Source of the DNA: Solilutibacter silvestris
GTDB taxonomy: Bacteria; Pseudomonadota; Gammaproteobacteria; Xanthomonadales; Xanthomonadaceae
Direction: 5' to 3'
Length of the DNA: 64,000 bases
Assembly (NCBI RefSeq): GCF_002895945.1
Contig: NZ_NPZB01000001.1
Location: forward strand, 1,255,501 to 1,319,500
The notes below the pieces were generated by a model, which worked only from the letters and a program-made list of their open reading frames with translations, had not been told where the DNA came from and ran no database searches. The position numbers were made by a program, and so were the translations under genes. Positions 1-8,449 of this stretch are shown here, piece after piece (positions within the stretch are counted from its first letter, which is position 1; every line of letters starts with the position of its first letter).

Positions 1-1
1 C

Positions 2-268
2 GATCGAACGCATGATCTTGTCGAAAGTGCGCCGATCGCCATCCTGTCATTGGGTGCACAACGCGACATGCTGATTCGTCGGCAGGACAAGAGTGCACGA
101 GCAGTACGCATCACGCTGGAGCCCGGCAGCCTGCTGGTGATGAGCCATGCCAGCCAGTTCACGCACGAACATGGCATCCCGAAGACCACGCATCCGGTCG
201 GTCCGCGGATCAGTTGTGCGTACCGTGCGCGCCAGTTTGGGCGGCTCGACGCCAACAACGTTTCATGA
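2..268 (+). CDS. AlkB-like 2OG-Fe(II) oxygenase, C-terminal part
   Basis: The gene enters from the left edge of the window, so only about 88 C-terminal residues are visible. The reading frame is open from base 2 to the TGA at 266-268. The fold ending of the AlkB superfamily is recognisable: a strand ILSLGAQRDMLIRR, then LEPGSLLVMSH, an iron-ligand histidine in THEHGIPK, and the 2-oxoglutarate-binding arginine in GPRISCAYR. Family members oxidatively demethylate alkylated bases in DNA or RNA, or in some cases proteins. The first half of the iron triad (HxD) lies outside the window, so substrate class cannot be judged. It is transcribed towards the convergent dehydrogenase gene and lies close to a DNA end-joining operon, which would suit a repair role but does not prove one. 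Confidence 0.82.
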   Translation, partial: DRTHDLVESAPIAILSLGAQRDMLIRRQDKSARAVRITLEPGSLLVMSHASQFTHEHGIPKTTHPVGPRISCAYRARQFGRLDANNVS

Positions 269-482
269 TTCCAGTTGCATGCGCGGTGTCTTGATTTTTA
301 TTGTCCAAAAAATTCACGGCCAGCCAATCCCGGATCGACAGCCGAGGCATCAGGACGATGCACGGGAATCCGAAAAGGAGTAATGCTTCGATTGCTTGCT
401 CTTTCTAGGAGCGACGCTTGCCAGGAGCGGCGCTTGCTTCAGGTGCAGTTGTCTTGGTTGAACCTGGAAAGCTGGCGCAGCG

Positions 483-1790
483 CTATTTCCTCGCAGAAAC
501 CCGCCAGATTCGATTGCCCACATCATCGGCAACAAGTAGCGATCCATCGCTCGCTACCGCGACGCCTACGGGGCGGCCTTTTGCACGCCCATCCTTGTCG
601 ACGAACCCGGTCAGGATGTCTTGTGGCGGCCCTGCGGGACCGCCCTGCTTGAACGGCACGAAGATCACCTTGTAGCCGACCAGTTGATGGCGATTCCACG
701 AACCATGCAAGCCGACGTAGGCGCCTTCGCTGTGCCCAGGCAAGGAGCTCCTGGTCGCGAATGCGAGCCCCAACGGAGCCACGTGCGAACCCAATGCGTA
801 GTCCGGTGCAATGGCACGCGCCACCAAGTCGGGCTGTTGCGGATGCACGCGCGGATCAATGTGCTGTCCCCAGTAACTGTAGGGCCAGCCATAGAAGGCG
901 CCCGCGCGTATCCGCGTGAGATAGTCCGGGACCAGATCGTCGCCCAATTCATCGCGCTCGTTCACGACGGCCCACAATGCGCCGGTGGTCGGTTCCCATG
1001 CCAGTCCCACCGGATTGCGCAATCCGGACGCATGCACGCGGGTCTTGCCACTGGCGATGTCGACCTCCAGGATATCGGCGCGATTCACTTCCTCGCCCAT
1101 GCCGTTTTCCGCGGCATTGCTGTTGGAACCGACGCCGACAAAGAGACGGCTGCCATCGCGACTGGCCAACAGGCTCTTGGTCCAGTGGTGGTTGCTCGGA
1201 CCGCCGGGCAAATCGACCAGCTTGCGCGGCGTTTCGACAATCGCATTCGCGCCCTTGCGCCAGGCGACGCTGACGATCGCATCGGCATTTGCAACGTACA
1301 GGCGATTGCCGACTACCGCCATCCCGAACGGCGAATGCAATCCGCGCAGCAGCACGCTGCGCGTTTCCGCGATTCCGTCGCCATTGGCGTCATGCAACAG
1401 GGTGATGCGATCGGCGCTTCCGCTGTTCGCCCCCGCGCGGCCCATGATTTTCTTCATGACCCACGTTCGCGGCCCACGCTCTGCCGGCTTCGGTGGCGCA
1501 TTGGTTTCGGCGACCAATATGTCGCCATTTGGCAACGCATAAAGCCAACGCGGATGGTCCAGCCCAGCGGCGAACACATTGACCGAAAGGCCCGGGGCAG
1601 CAACAGGTTTTTCGCCGGGTGCCCAGCCAATCGCGGGCGCTATGTTGACAGTTGGCACCAAGCGCCCTGTTTGTGGCGGCGGCAGCGTCGGATGCGGCCC
1701 GACTTGGGGCGGATAGAGACTTTGCGCGCCACCACTCATCGCCAAGAGCGCCAGAATCAAGCCGGAAAACCGGGCATGGACGATGCACAT
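483..1790 (-). CDS. PQQ-dependent sugar/sorbosone dehydrogenase-like protein
   Basis: A 435-residue protein with an N-terminal hydrophobic signal segment (ARFSGLILALLAMSGGAQS), so it is probably periplasmic. The mature part is a six-bladed beta-propeller of the soluble glucose/L-sorbosone dehydrogenase family. Visible family features are DHPRWLYALPNGDILVAE, the HSPFGMAVVGNRLYVANAD strand, the HHWTKSLL histidine motif, SGLRNPVGLAWEP and the conserved YGWPYSYWG segment. Family members oxidise aldoses or sorbosone using PQQ; many homologues have no known substrate. It is the last gene of a same-strand series behind ku-ligD-topoisomerase IB, 65 bp after the topoisomerase stop, and may be co-transcribed. 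A functional link to DNA repair is not evident. No PQQ biosynthesis gene is in the window. Confidence 0.8.
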   Translation of the reverse strand: MCIVHARFSGLILALLAMSGGAQSLYPPQVGPHPTLPPPQTGRLVPTVNIAPAIGWAPGEKPVAAPGLSVNVFAAGLDHPRWLYALPNGDILVAETNAPPKPAERGPRTWVMKKIMGRAGANSGSADRITLLHDANGDGIAETRSVLLRGLHSPFGMAVVGNRLYVANADAIVSVAWRKGANAIVETPRKLVDLPGGPSNHHWTKSLLASRDGSRLFVGVGSNSNAAENGMGEEVNRADILEVDIASGKTRVHASGLRNPVGLAWEPTTGALWAVVNERDELGDDLVPDYLTRIRAGAFYGWPYSYWGQHIDPRVHPQQPDLVARAIAPDYALGSHVAPLGLAFATRSSLPGHSEGAYVGLHGSWNRHQLVGYKVIFVPFKQGGPAGPPQDILTGFVDKDGRAKGRPVGVAVASDGSLLVADDVGNRIWRVSARK

Positions 1791-1855
1791 GGTTGGAAGC
1801 GTGAGCCTTCTTCGATGATGTTCCTGTCAAGCCAGCAATGCACAAGCCAGGATGG

Positions 1856-2872
1856 TCATTTGCTATTCAGCAGCTTGACCACCAATGCTTCCCATTGCCG
1901 CTGGCCAAGCACGCCTTGCGCGGCTTGTGCCAACCATCGATTCGCCCATGCGTGATAGACGCGCGGATCTATATAGGAAGAACGGCACACGGCCGGCGTA
2001 TTGTTGAGTTGCTTGGCAACGCCGCTTTCGACCCATGTCCGGATTTTCGTCAGTTCGGCTTCGCTGGCGTGTTTGCCTTTCGGCGGGCGTTGGGCCAGCA
2101 ACCGGATCGCCATCAGCGTACCTCCCCAGGTCCGGAAATCCTTTGCGGTGAATTCGCCTTCCATGGCATCGCGCAGGTAATCGTTGACGTCCGTCGAGCC
2201 GATTGGGCGCAGCTTGCCCTGATCATCGCGATACTGGAAGAGCCGTTGCCCCGGGAGCTCCTGGCAGCGGCGAATCAGCATGGCGAGGCGTGTGTCATCG
2301 ATGATGCTTTCCTGGACAACACCGCTTTTCCCGCGGAACGCCAGCTTGACGCGGCCGCCGGCAAGCGCGCGTGCGTGGGAATTGCGCAGCGTTGTCAAAC
2401 CGTATGAATGATTCTCGCGCGTGTATCCGTTGTTGCCGACACGCAAGTACGTCCTGGCCATGATTGCAATGACCGTTGCCAGGACTTTCTGCTTGGGAAA
2501 TCCGTCGAGCGCGAGATCGCGCCGCAACGCCCGACGCAACCTGGGCAGGCTGCGCCCGAAGGTCGCCACGTGCCGGAATTTCTCCGCACCGCGCATGGCT
2601 TTCCACAGTGGGTGGTAGCGATACTGCTTGCGCCCGCGGGCGTCCACGCCGGTCGCTTGCAGGTGGCCGTCGGCGCGTTTGCAAATCCACACGTCCCGGT
2701 AGGCCGGAGGCACGGCCAATGCGTGGATGCGGTCCAGGATTTTCGGATCGCGCACGTTGCGCCCATGGGCGTCGAAATAGCGAAATCCCCGGCCGCTGCG
2801 CCGACGCCGATAGCCGGGTTCGGCATCGGTGACATAGGTCAGGCGTGGACGTGTTGCTGACGACGGCGGCAT
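1856..2872 (-). CDS. DNA topoisomerase IB (poxvirus type)
   Basis: A 338-residue bacterial type IB topoisomerase. It relaxes DNA supercoils through a transient 3'-phosphotyrosine. The N-terminal domain has GYRRRRSGRGFRYFD and a conserved AVPPAYRDVWICKRADGHLQ region. The catalytic pentad is visible: Arg144 (TYLRVGN), Lys182 (FRGKSG), Arg247 (KDFRTWGGT), Asn291 and nucleophile Tyr300 (CRSSYIDPRV). Asn rather than His at the fourth position matches the Deinococcus radiodurans enzyme, so it is normal for bacterial members. Length is typical. The ATG lies 6 bp downstream of the ligD stop, which implies co-transcription with ku and ligD and suggests the enzyme works in the same break-processing context. 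That role is inference. Confidence 0.93.
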   Translation of the reverse strand: MPPSSATRPRLTYVTDAEPGYRRRRSGRGFRYFDAHGRNVRDPKILDRIHALAVPPAYRDVWICKRADGHLQATGVDARGRKQYRYHPLWKAMRGAEKFRHVATFGRSLPRLRRALRRDLALDGFPKQKVLATVIAIMARTYLRVGNNGYTRENHSYGLTTLRNSHARALAGGRVKLAFRGKSGVVQESIIDDTRLAMLIRRCQELPGQRLFQYRDDQGKLRPIGSTDVNDYLRDAMEGEFTAKDFRTWGGTLMAIRLLAQRPPKGKHASEAELTKIRTWVESGVAKQLNNTPAVCRSSYIDPRVYHAWANRWLAQAAQGVLGQRQWEALVVKLLNSK

Positions 2873-2878
2873 CGCTGT

Positions 2879-5398
2879 TCAGCCCGGAAGCGATTGCTTG
2901 AGACTCCCGAAATCGGCCCAGGGATCTTCCTTCATCGTCCGGGCGCGGCGCAGCGCTTTTTTCAGATCGTAAGCATCGGGACCGGCCGTGCGCCCAAGCT
3001 CTTCCCAGCGTATCGGCATTGCGACCGGCGCACCCTTGCGGGCCCGTAGCGACCAGTTGCACACGCTGGTGGCGCCGCGCCCGTTGCGCAACCAGTCGAT
3101 GAAGATCCGGCCCTTGCGGCGCGCCTTGCTCATGGTCGCGACATAGCGCAGCGGCTGGCTCGCAGCCATCGCCTCGGCGAAGGCGCCGGTGAAGTTCCGC
3201 ACCGTTTCCCAATCGGGGCCGCGTCGAATGGGAACCACGACGTGCAGGCCCTTGCCACCCGATAGCCGCACGAAACTCTCGAGTCGTGCCGCGCGCAGAT
3301 GTTCGCGGACGTCGCGCGCCGCATCGACGACCTCCTTCCAGCCGATCCCGGGATCGGGATCCAGGTCGAACACCAGCATGTCCGGCAGTTCGGGTTTGTC
3401 GATGCGCGAACCCCAGGGATGGAATTCGAGCGTGTTCATTTGAACCAGCTCCATCAACCCGGCCGCATTCTTGATGTAGAGGTAATCCTCGACGCCGCTT
3501 TTCTGGTGCAGCGAAATCGAGCGGACATCATTGCCTAGCGCATTGGCGTGGTGTTTCTGGAAAAAGCATTCGCTGGCGATGCCACCGGGACATCGCATCA
3601 GTGACAGTGGCCGTTCGGCGATCCACGGCAGGATCCGGTCGGCGATCTGTTCGTAGTAATCCGCGACATCGCCCTTGGTGACGCCGGAATCGGGAAAGAC
3701 GATACGGTCGCGGCTGCTGATGGCGACCGTCGCGGAAGCGCGGGCCCTGGTGGTCTTCACCGGACTCGAGTTGGCGGGCATGGCGATCTCCTTTGCGACT
3801 TTGTCGATGCGCAGGCGCTGGAAGCTGGCTTGGCGAAGCAAACCATCCTTGCCGAATCCGCGGTAGGCCGCTTCGATCACCAGCCGCGGATCGATCCAGG
3901 TGATGTTTCCACGATCACGCTTGTCATGCGGAAGATGCGACGGCAGGGCGATCGTCGGGGTCTGGCGCCGCAGCGGCTGCATTTTCTTCCACAGCGATTG
4001 CAGGTCCTCGTCGCGGAAGCCGGTGCCGATGCGTCCGCTATAGCGAAGCTGTCCACTCTCGTCGCGGGTGGCGGTCAAGAGCGCGCCGAATCGTTTGCGG
4101 CTGCCCACCGGGGCGCTATAACCCACGATCACGAATTCATCGGACTGCGCGTGTTTCACCTTGATCCAATCGTGGCTTCTTGCCTGGACATACTGCGAAT
4201 CGATCCGTTTGCTGAGAATGCCTTCCAGTCCCTGCTTGCCGCTCGCGGCAAACACCTCGCCGCCGTGCCCGATGACATGCTGGCTGAACTGCAACGGCCC
4301 GTTCGGCGACGTGGCGATCAGATCCTTCAGGAGTTCCTTGCGCGAAAGCAGGGGCGCGCGGCCCAGATCGTATCCGGCGAGGCCGGGCAGATCGAAAACG
4401 ACGTAACGCAGCGACGCCACGTCGCGTCCCTGCAACACGTGTTGCAGGAGCGCGAAATCGCTGATGCCGTTCTTGCCGAGGGCGACAAGTTCGCCGTCGA
4501 CATGGGCGTCGGCAATGGGCAACGCTTCCAGCGCGGCAACGATGTCCGGGAAATCGCCGGTCCAGTCGAGATCGTTGCGCGATCGCAGACGCACGACGCC
4601 GCCGACAATATCGGTCAGCATCCGGTAGCCGTCCCATTTGACTTCGTGCAACCAATCGTCACCGGATGGCGCCTGTTGTCGCAACGTGGCGAGCTCCGGC
4701 TTGAATCCGGCGAGAGCGCCAGGCACCGCACCGGGAAGGGCGGCTGCGCGCCGGGTCCATTGTGCATGTGACTGCGTGGCTGCGGATTTTGTCTTCTTCC
4801 CGGCGCGTTTCTGGCGGGACGGCGCACGTCGCTTGGCTTGCGGGTCGGCCGTTGCAACCGTATCGATCAAGTCATCGGCTTCGACATCGGCGGCAAACGG
4901 ATCGGTGCGCTTGATGAGCAGCCATTGCGGCTGGCGCTTCGTTCCGCTTTTCGCGGTTCCGGTCCGGACGAGCTTCCACGCACCGTGGAGTTTGCTGCCC
5001 TCGAGGGTGAAATCCAGCTTCCCGGCGGCAAGTGCTTCCAGCGGATCGCCTTGCCCGCTCCATACACCGTGATCGAAAACGGCGACGTGGCCAGCGCCGT
5101 AGTGGCCCTTGGGAATGTCTCCCTGGAAGCTCGCATAGGAAAGCGGGTGGTCTTCGACCTGCACCGCCAAACGCTTTTCTCCGGCGCGAAGGGACGGTCC
5201 CTTGGGAACCGCCCAACTTTTCAGCACGCCATCGACTTCAAGCCGGAAGTCGTAATGGCGAGCCCGGGCGTGATGCAGTTGCACGACGAAGATCGGCCGC
5301 CGTTGGCCGCGTTTGCGCGGCGCAGGAATGCCGTCCGGTTCCGGCGTTCCGGGAAACCGGCGCTTCTGCGCGTATTCGTGGAGATCCATGGCGGCCAT
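2879..5398 (-). CDS. ligD: ATP-dependent DNA ligase D (PE-LIG-POL)
   Basis: An 839-residue multidomain end-joining enzyme that seals double-strand breaks held by Ku. Domain order is phosphoesterase, ligase, polymerase, as in Pseudomonas aeruginosa LigD. Phosphoesterase residues His42, His48, Asp50, Arg52, His84 and Tyr88 fall at the same numbers as in the P. aeruginosa protein. A Lys/Arg-rich linker (about 188-215) leads to the ligase domain, with nucleotidyl-accepting Lys254 in EVKWDGYRM and DGELVALG downstream. The C-terminal primase-polymerase has FFQKHHA (about 612-618) and the metal-binding FDLDPDPG (Asp678, Asp680). The start overlaps a second possible ATG three codons later. It begins 3 bp after the ku stop, so the two are almost certainly translated from one message. 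Confidence 0.97.
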   Translation of the reverse strand: MAAMDLHEYAQKRRFPGTPEPDGIPAPRKRGQRRPIFVVQLHHARARHYDFRLEVDGVLKSWAVPKGPSLRAGEKRLAVQVEDHPLSYASFQGDIPKGHYGAGHVAVFDHGVWSGQGDPLEALAAGKLDFTLEGSKLHGAWKLVRTGTAKSGTKRQPQWLLIKRTDPFAADVEADDLIDTVATADPQAKRRAPSRQKRAGKKTKSAATQSHAQWTRRAAALPGAVPGALAGFKPELATLRQQAPSGDDWLHEVKWDGYRMLTDIVGGVVRLRSRNDLDWTGDFPDIVAALEALPIADAHVDGELVALGKNGISDFALLQHVLQGRDVASLRYVVFDLPGLAGYDLGRAPLLSRKELLKDLIATSPNGPLQFSQHVIGHGGEVFAASGKQGLEGILSKRIDSQYVQARSHDWIKVKHAQSDEFVIVGYSAPVGSRKRFGALLTATRDESGQLRYSGRIGTGFRDEDLQSLWKKMQPLRRQTPTIALPSHLPHDKRDRGNITWIDPRLVIEAAYRGFGKDGLLRQASFQRLRIDKVAKEIAMPANSSPVKTTRARASATVAISSRDRIVFPDSGVTKGDVADYYEQIADRILPWIAERPLSLMRCPGGIASECFFQKHHANALGNDVRSISLHQKSGVEDYLYIKNAAGLMELVQMNTLEFHPWGSRIDKPELPDMLVFDLDPDPGIGWKEVVDAARDVREHLRAARLESFVRLSGGKGLHVVVPIRRGPDWETVRNFTGAFAEAMAASQPLRYVATMSKARRKGRIFIDWLRNGRGATSVCNWSLRARKGAPVAMPIRWEELGRTAGPDAYDLKKALRRARTMKEDPWADFGSLKQSLPG

Positions 5399-5401
5399 GG
5401 C

Positions 5402-6295
5402 TCATGCCGAACGCGACCGACTGGTCTTTCGCGCCCGGGTTGTCTTGGCCACCTTGCGTGGCACCTTCTTTTTTGCGGATCCGGCAGGCGTGCGTTTTTT
5501 TGCATCGATGCTCTTCTGCAGCAGCGACATGAAGTCGACGACATTCGTCGCTGCGCCTTCCGCGGCCTCCGGCGCTTCGTCCGCCTTGGGAACCACGCCA
5601 CCCTTGGCCTTGATGCGCTTCTCGATGACCTTGTGCAATCGCGCGCGGAATTCGTCCTTGTAGTCGCCGGGGCTCCATTTGCTCTCCATCGACGTGATCA
5701 ATTGCCCGGCCATCTCCAATTCCCTGGCGCTGATGCGGTATTCCGACGACTTCCCGGATGGAATGGCATAGTCGTCGGCATCGATCAGCTCCTGGGGATA
5801 GCGCATCATGATCAGCAGCAATGCATCGCCTTGCGGCATGATCGCGCACAGGCTCTCGCGCGTGCGGATCACCACGCGCGCAATCCCGATCTTGCCGGTG
5901 CGCTGCAATGTTTCGCGCAGCAGCACGTAGCCCTTTTCGGATTTCCGGGTCGGAACGAGCACGTAGGGCTTCTCGAAAAATTGCGGCCCGATCGCTTCGG
6001 CATCGACGAAACTTTCCACTTCAATCGCGTCATGGCTTTCCGGGGCCGCCGATTTGATGTCGGAATTCTCCAGAACCACATAGCTCCCCTTGTCGTATTC
6101 GAATGCCTTGACGATATCCTTCCATGGCACTTCTTCGCCCGTCTCCGAATTGATGCGCTCGTAACGGATGGGCGCCTTGTTGCGTGCATCCAGCATCCGG
6201 AAGCTGAGATCCGTGCGGCGCTCTCCCGGCATCAGCGAAACCGGGATGTTGAGCAGCCCGAATGAGAGTGTTCCGTTCCAGATGGGACGTGGCAT
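5402..6295 (-). CDS. ku: Non-homologous end-joining protein Ku
   Basis: A 297-residue bacterial Ku, a homodimeric ring that threads onto DNA ends and recruits LigD. The N-terminus is diagnostic (PIWNGTLSFGLLNIPVSL), followed by the beta-barrel core with INSETGEEVPWKDIVKAFEY and KIGIARVVIRTRE. The C-terminal tail from about residue 265 is strongly basic and Ala/Lys/Arg-rich (KKKVPRKVAKTTRARKTSR). Such tails in bacterial Ku proteins contact DNA and affect threading. This is the first gene of the minus-strand operon; its 115-bp upstream gap is shared with the divergent DUF6328 gene at 6411. No clear promoter motif was picked out there. Confidence 0.97.
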   Translation of the reverse strand: MPRPIWNGTLSFGLLNIPVSLMPGERRTDLSFRMLDARNKAPIRYERINSETGEEVPWKDIVKAFEYDKGSYVVLENSDIKSAAPESHDAIEVESFVDAEAIGPQFFEKPYVLVPTRKSEKGYVLLRETLQRTGKIGIARVVIRTRESLCAIMPQGDALLLIMMRYPQELIDADDYAIPSGKSSEYRISARELEMAGQLITSMESKWSPGDYKDEFRARLHKVIEKRIKAKGGVVPKADEAPEAAEGAATNVVDFMSLLQKSIDAKKRTPAGSAKKKVPRKVAKTTRARKTSRSRSA

Positions 6296-6410
6296 GACGC
6301 AGACCTCGACGTGAAACCGCGAATCCAGTATCTAACCCCGCCATGCGTGAGCAAGATGTCTGGGCGGCGGCAATGCATTTTCATAACGCGCCGGCACTGA
6401 CAATTCAGCC

Positions 6411-6881
6411 ATGACTGCGAGTCGCGAAGGCGTGATCCATCTGCCGCTGGACAAAGCGGTGGAATACATGCTGGAAGAATGCCGAATGGTGCTGCCGGGA
6501 ATCCAGGCATTGTTCGGGTTCCAGCTGATTGCGATATTCAGTGAGCGTTTCAACCAAGCGATGGATTCGTCCGGGAAGTGCTTGCATCTGATCGCAATTT
6601 TCATGATTGTCATTGCAATCGTATTGGTCATGACGCCCGCGGCACTGCACCGGCTTTCGGAACCGCAAGCCCTCACCGAACGCTATCTCATGACTTGCAG
6701 CAAGTTGATACTCGCAGCGATGGTGCCACTGGCGCTGGCGATCTTGTTCGAAACCTATCTGGTCACGAATGTCCTGCTGAAACGATCCGCATTGTCCCTG
6801 ATGGCTGCGATCGGGCTTGCAGCCATGTTCCTGACGTTCTGGTGGGCAATACCCTACCGGAGACGCAGGAGATTTCGCTGA
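6411..6881 (+). CDS. DUF6328 family membrane protein
   Basis: A 156-residue membrane protein with an N-terminal amphipathic part (EYMLEECRMVLPGIQALFGFQL) characteristic of DUF6328, a family without known function. Four hydrophobic segments are visible: around residues 34-47, 59-79 (LIAIFMIVIAIVLVMTPAAL), 96-115 and 126-147. The C-terminus is very basic (YRRRRRFR), probably cytoplasmic. It is divergent from ku and convergent with the short gene at 6903. No strong Shine-Dalgarno sequence precedes the ATG, so the exact start is less certain than the frame. Confidence 0.7.
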   Translation: MTASREGVIHLPLDKAVEYMLEECRMVLPGIQALFGFQLIAIFSERFNQAMDSSGKCLHLIAIFMIVIAIVLVMTPAALHRLSEPQALTERYLMTCSKLILAAMVPLALAILFETYLVTNVLLKRSALSLMAAIGLAAMFLTFWWAIPYRRRRRFR

Positions 6882-6902
6882 TGTCACTGCAAATCATGCA
6901 AA

Positions 6903-7208
6903 TCAATGGGTGCTGACGATACCGAGCAGGACCTCTTGAGGACTGGCATGGCTGTCGATTTTCGAGCCGATGGATTGGATGACTTCTTCATCGGTCACCA
7001 AAAGTTCCATGGGGATGTCTCTTGCCAGTGATCCAGCTTGTCCCCAGGATCGAATTTCACGGGGATCAGATTGGATGACGCCGAGGTATTTAAATTGCCC
7101 GTACTCGCGTTCTATGCTGACCGAAGGACGGAGATAGAGCGGGATGATGAGCATCAAATTGGAGGAACTCAAGGGCGCATATACGCCAAACAACGCAGCA
7201 CTGGACAT
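6903..7208 (-). CDS. Hypothetical protein, 101 residues
   Basis: Not recognised. The frame is supported by a good ribosome binding site, AGGAGAG seven bases before the ATG. The product starts with a weakly hydrophobic stretch (ALFGVYAPLSSSNLMLIIPLY), but no clean signal peptide or membrane helix is convincing. It continues with a charged, probably globular C-terminal half (LVTDEEVIQSIGSKIDSH). Codon use is less G+C-rich than in the neighbouring housekeeping genes, in keeping with an accessory region. It is transcribed away from the dehydrogenase gene at 7441; the 232-bp gap between them is A+T-rich and presumably holds both promoters. Confidence 0.5.
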   Translation of the reverse strand: MSSAALFGVYAPLSSSNLMLIIPLYLRPSVSIEREYGQFKYLGVIQSDPREIRSWGQAGSLARDIPMELLVTDEEVIQSIGSKIDSHASPQEVLLGIVSTH

Positions 7209-7440
7209 AAGGTTTCTCTCCTGAATTTTTATGAATGCAACTCCAGTTCCGGGATCTATTTTCTAATCCAGATACTCGAAATATTTGTTTAAAATATTCT
7301 TAATATTGCGTGATTTCGGCATTTTTCCAATTCAAACTCAAGGGCGATTGATGAGGATTTCATGAATGCGGACACTCATGCATTGGCTTCACATTGCATA
7401 TATCGAAGAAGCGCGATGCTCCATGAGGGAGTAGTCGCAA

Positions 7441-8127
7441 ATGCACGAAAAACACCCAGTCAATCCACCGCAAACACAAAGTGAACAACCCGGCAAACAG
7501 GCGGTGATGACGCCTGAGCCCGAAACGATCCGGGCTGATTATGTCGGGTCGGGGAAATTGACTGGCCGCGCCGCGCTCGTTACCGGAGGAGATAGCGGAA
7601 TCGGGCGTGCAGTCGCGGTGCACTTCGCGCATGAAGGCGCGGATGTGGCAATCGCCTATCTCTGCGAAGATGCGGACGCAAACAAGACGGCCGAGTTGGT
7701 CAAAGCCGTGGGACGCCGTTGCCTTCTGCTGCGGGGCGACCTGCGCAGGCCCGAGCAATGCGAATCCGCTGTCAAAAGCATTGTTGGCGAGTTCGGAAGA
7801 CTGGACATCCTCGTCAACAATCATGGGGAACAGCATGTCTCCGAAGAGCCTGAAGACCTTTCTCCAAAACGGATTCTCAAAACCTTCCAGACGAACGTCT
7901 TTTCCTACTTCAACTTGATAGAAGCTGCGCTTCCTTACATGAAGCGTGGGTCCAGCATCTTGAACACGGCATCGATCGTGGCAGTGCGCGGTCATGACAC
8001 GTTGCTGGACTATTCGGCGACCAAGGGTGCGATTCTGAGCTTGACGTTTTCACTGCGCGCACCGATGAAGCTGATAGTGAGGACCGAACCGACAGAGGTC
8101 GCTGGCGTTAGCAACACCTGCCATTGA
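7441..8127 (+). pseudogene. Short-chain dehydrogenase, 5' fragment, disrupted
   Basis: This is the N-terminal two thirds of a classical SDR oxidoreductase of the YhxC/YdaD/YghA type. Visible are the NAD(P)-binding VTGGDSGIGRA, the NNHGEQH motif (NNAG variant), the catalytic Ser in LNTASIVAVRG and the Tyr/Lys pair in DYSATKG. Homology stops after ILSLTFSL at base 8054. The frame then runs through 24 unrelated codons to a stop at 8125-8127. The missing C-terminus is found in the same orientation from base 10060. Joining the two across the repeated TTTCACT gives a continuous, family-typical sequence (SLTFSLAMALSERGIRV). The truncated 228-residue product keeps the active-site residues but lacks the substrate-binding end, so it is probably inactive. 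GAGGGAG upstream of ATG 7441 serves as ribosome binding site. Confidence 0.88.
8048..8065. repeat. Left boundary of insertion: direct repeat plus inverted end
   Basis: TTTCAC at 8048-8053 (TTTCACT counting the next base) is repeated at 10053-10058 (10059) on the other side of the inserted segment. Directly inside lies TGCGCGCACCGA (8054-8065), which matches the reverse complement of the right end (TGCGTGCGCCGA) at 10 of 12 positions. This is the arrangement of a transposon end with a 6-7 bp target duplication. The inverted match is short and G+C-rich, so chance similarity is possible. Confidence 0.55.
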
Positions 8128-8449
8128 TGATCGCCGACTCGACAAGGCGACCGCTGATCATGAACGGCGGTCAGCCTAAACCGACTCGGGCTCAAGAATG
8201 CTGACTGTGTCTTCCGGCACATGTGTGTTAGTAGAGCAATACACCATTATTGATCCGCGGCGCCTCGCCGCTTACGGGGAATGCATCGGCTGCGCGTTGA
8301 CTTTCGCGGATGCTCATTACTGTTGTACCGAAAAGCATGAAGTGTTCAACGGCCCGGCTTAACGCATGGGCGAGGGCATATCGAAATCCCGAGCTCGAAC
8401 AGAGCCGGCAGGCCCCATCTGCCAAATTCAAGTTGATTGGAACGAAAAC
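8128..8449. other. Non-coding left flank of the insertion
   Basis: No convincing gene is seen. The stretch contains a hairpin at 8146-8176 (GACCGC/GCGGTC with an additional GGC/GCC pair) and a TGATCATGA sequence at 8155-8163 that recurs at 9938-9946 in the right flank. An open frame on the minus strand (8228-8431) has no family signature and is probably spurious. Any promoter of the hydrolase gene should lie here, but no clear -35/-10 pair was found. Confidence 0.4.

Noticed and set aside
8228-8431. 67-codon minus-strand frame in the left flank of the insertion
   Set aside because: No homology, no ribosome binding site, and it overlaps the leader of the hydrolase gene; most likely chance.
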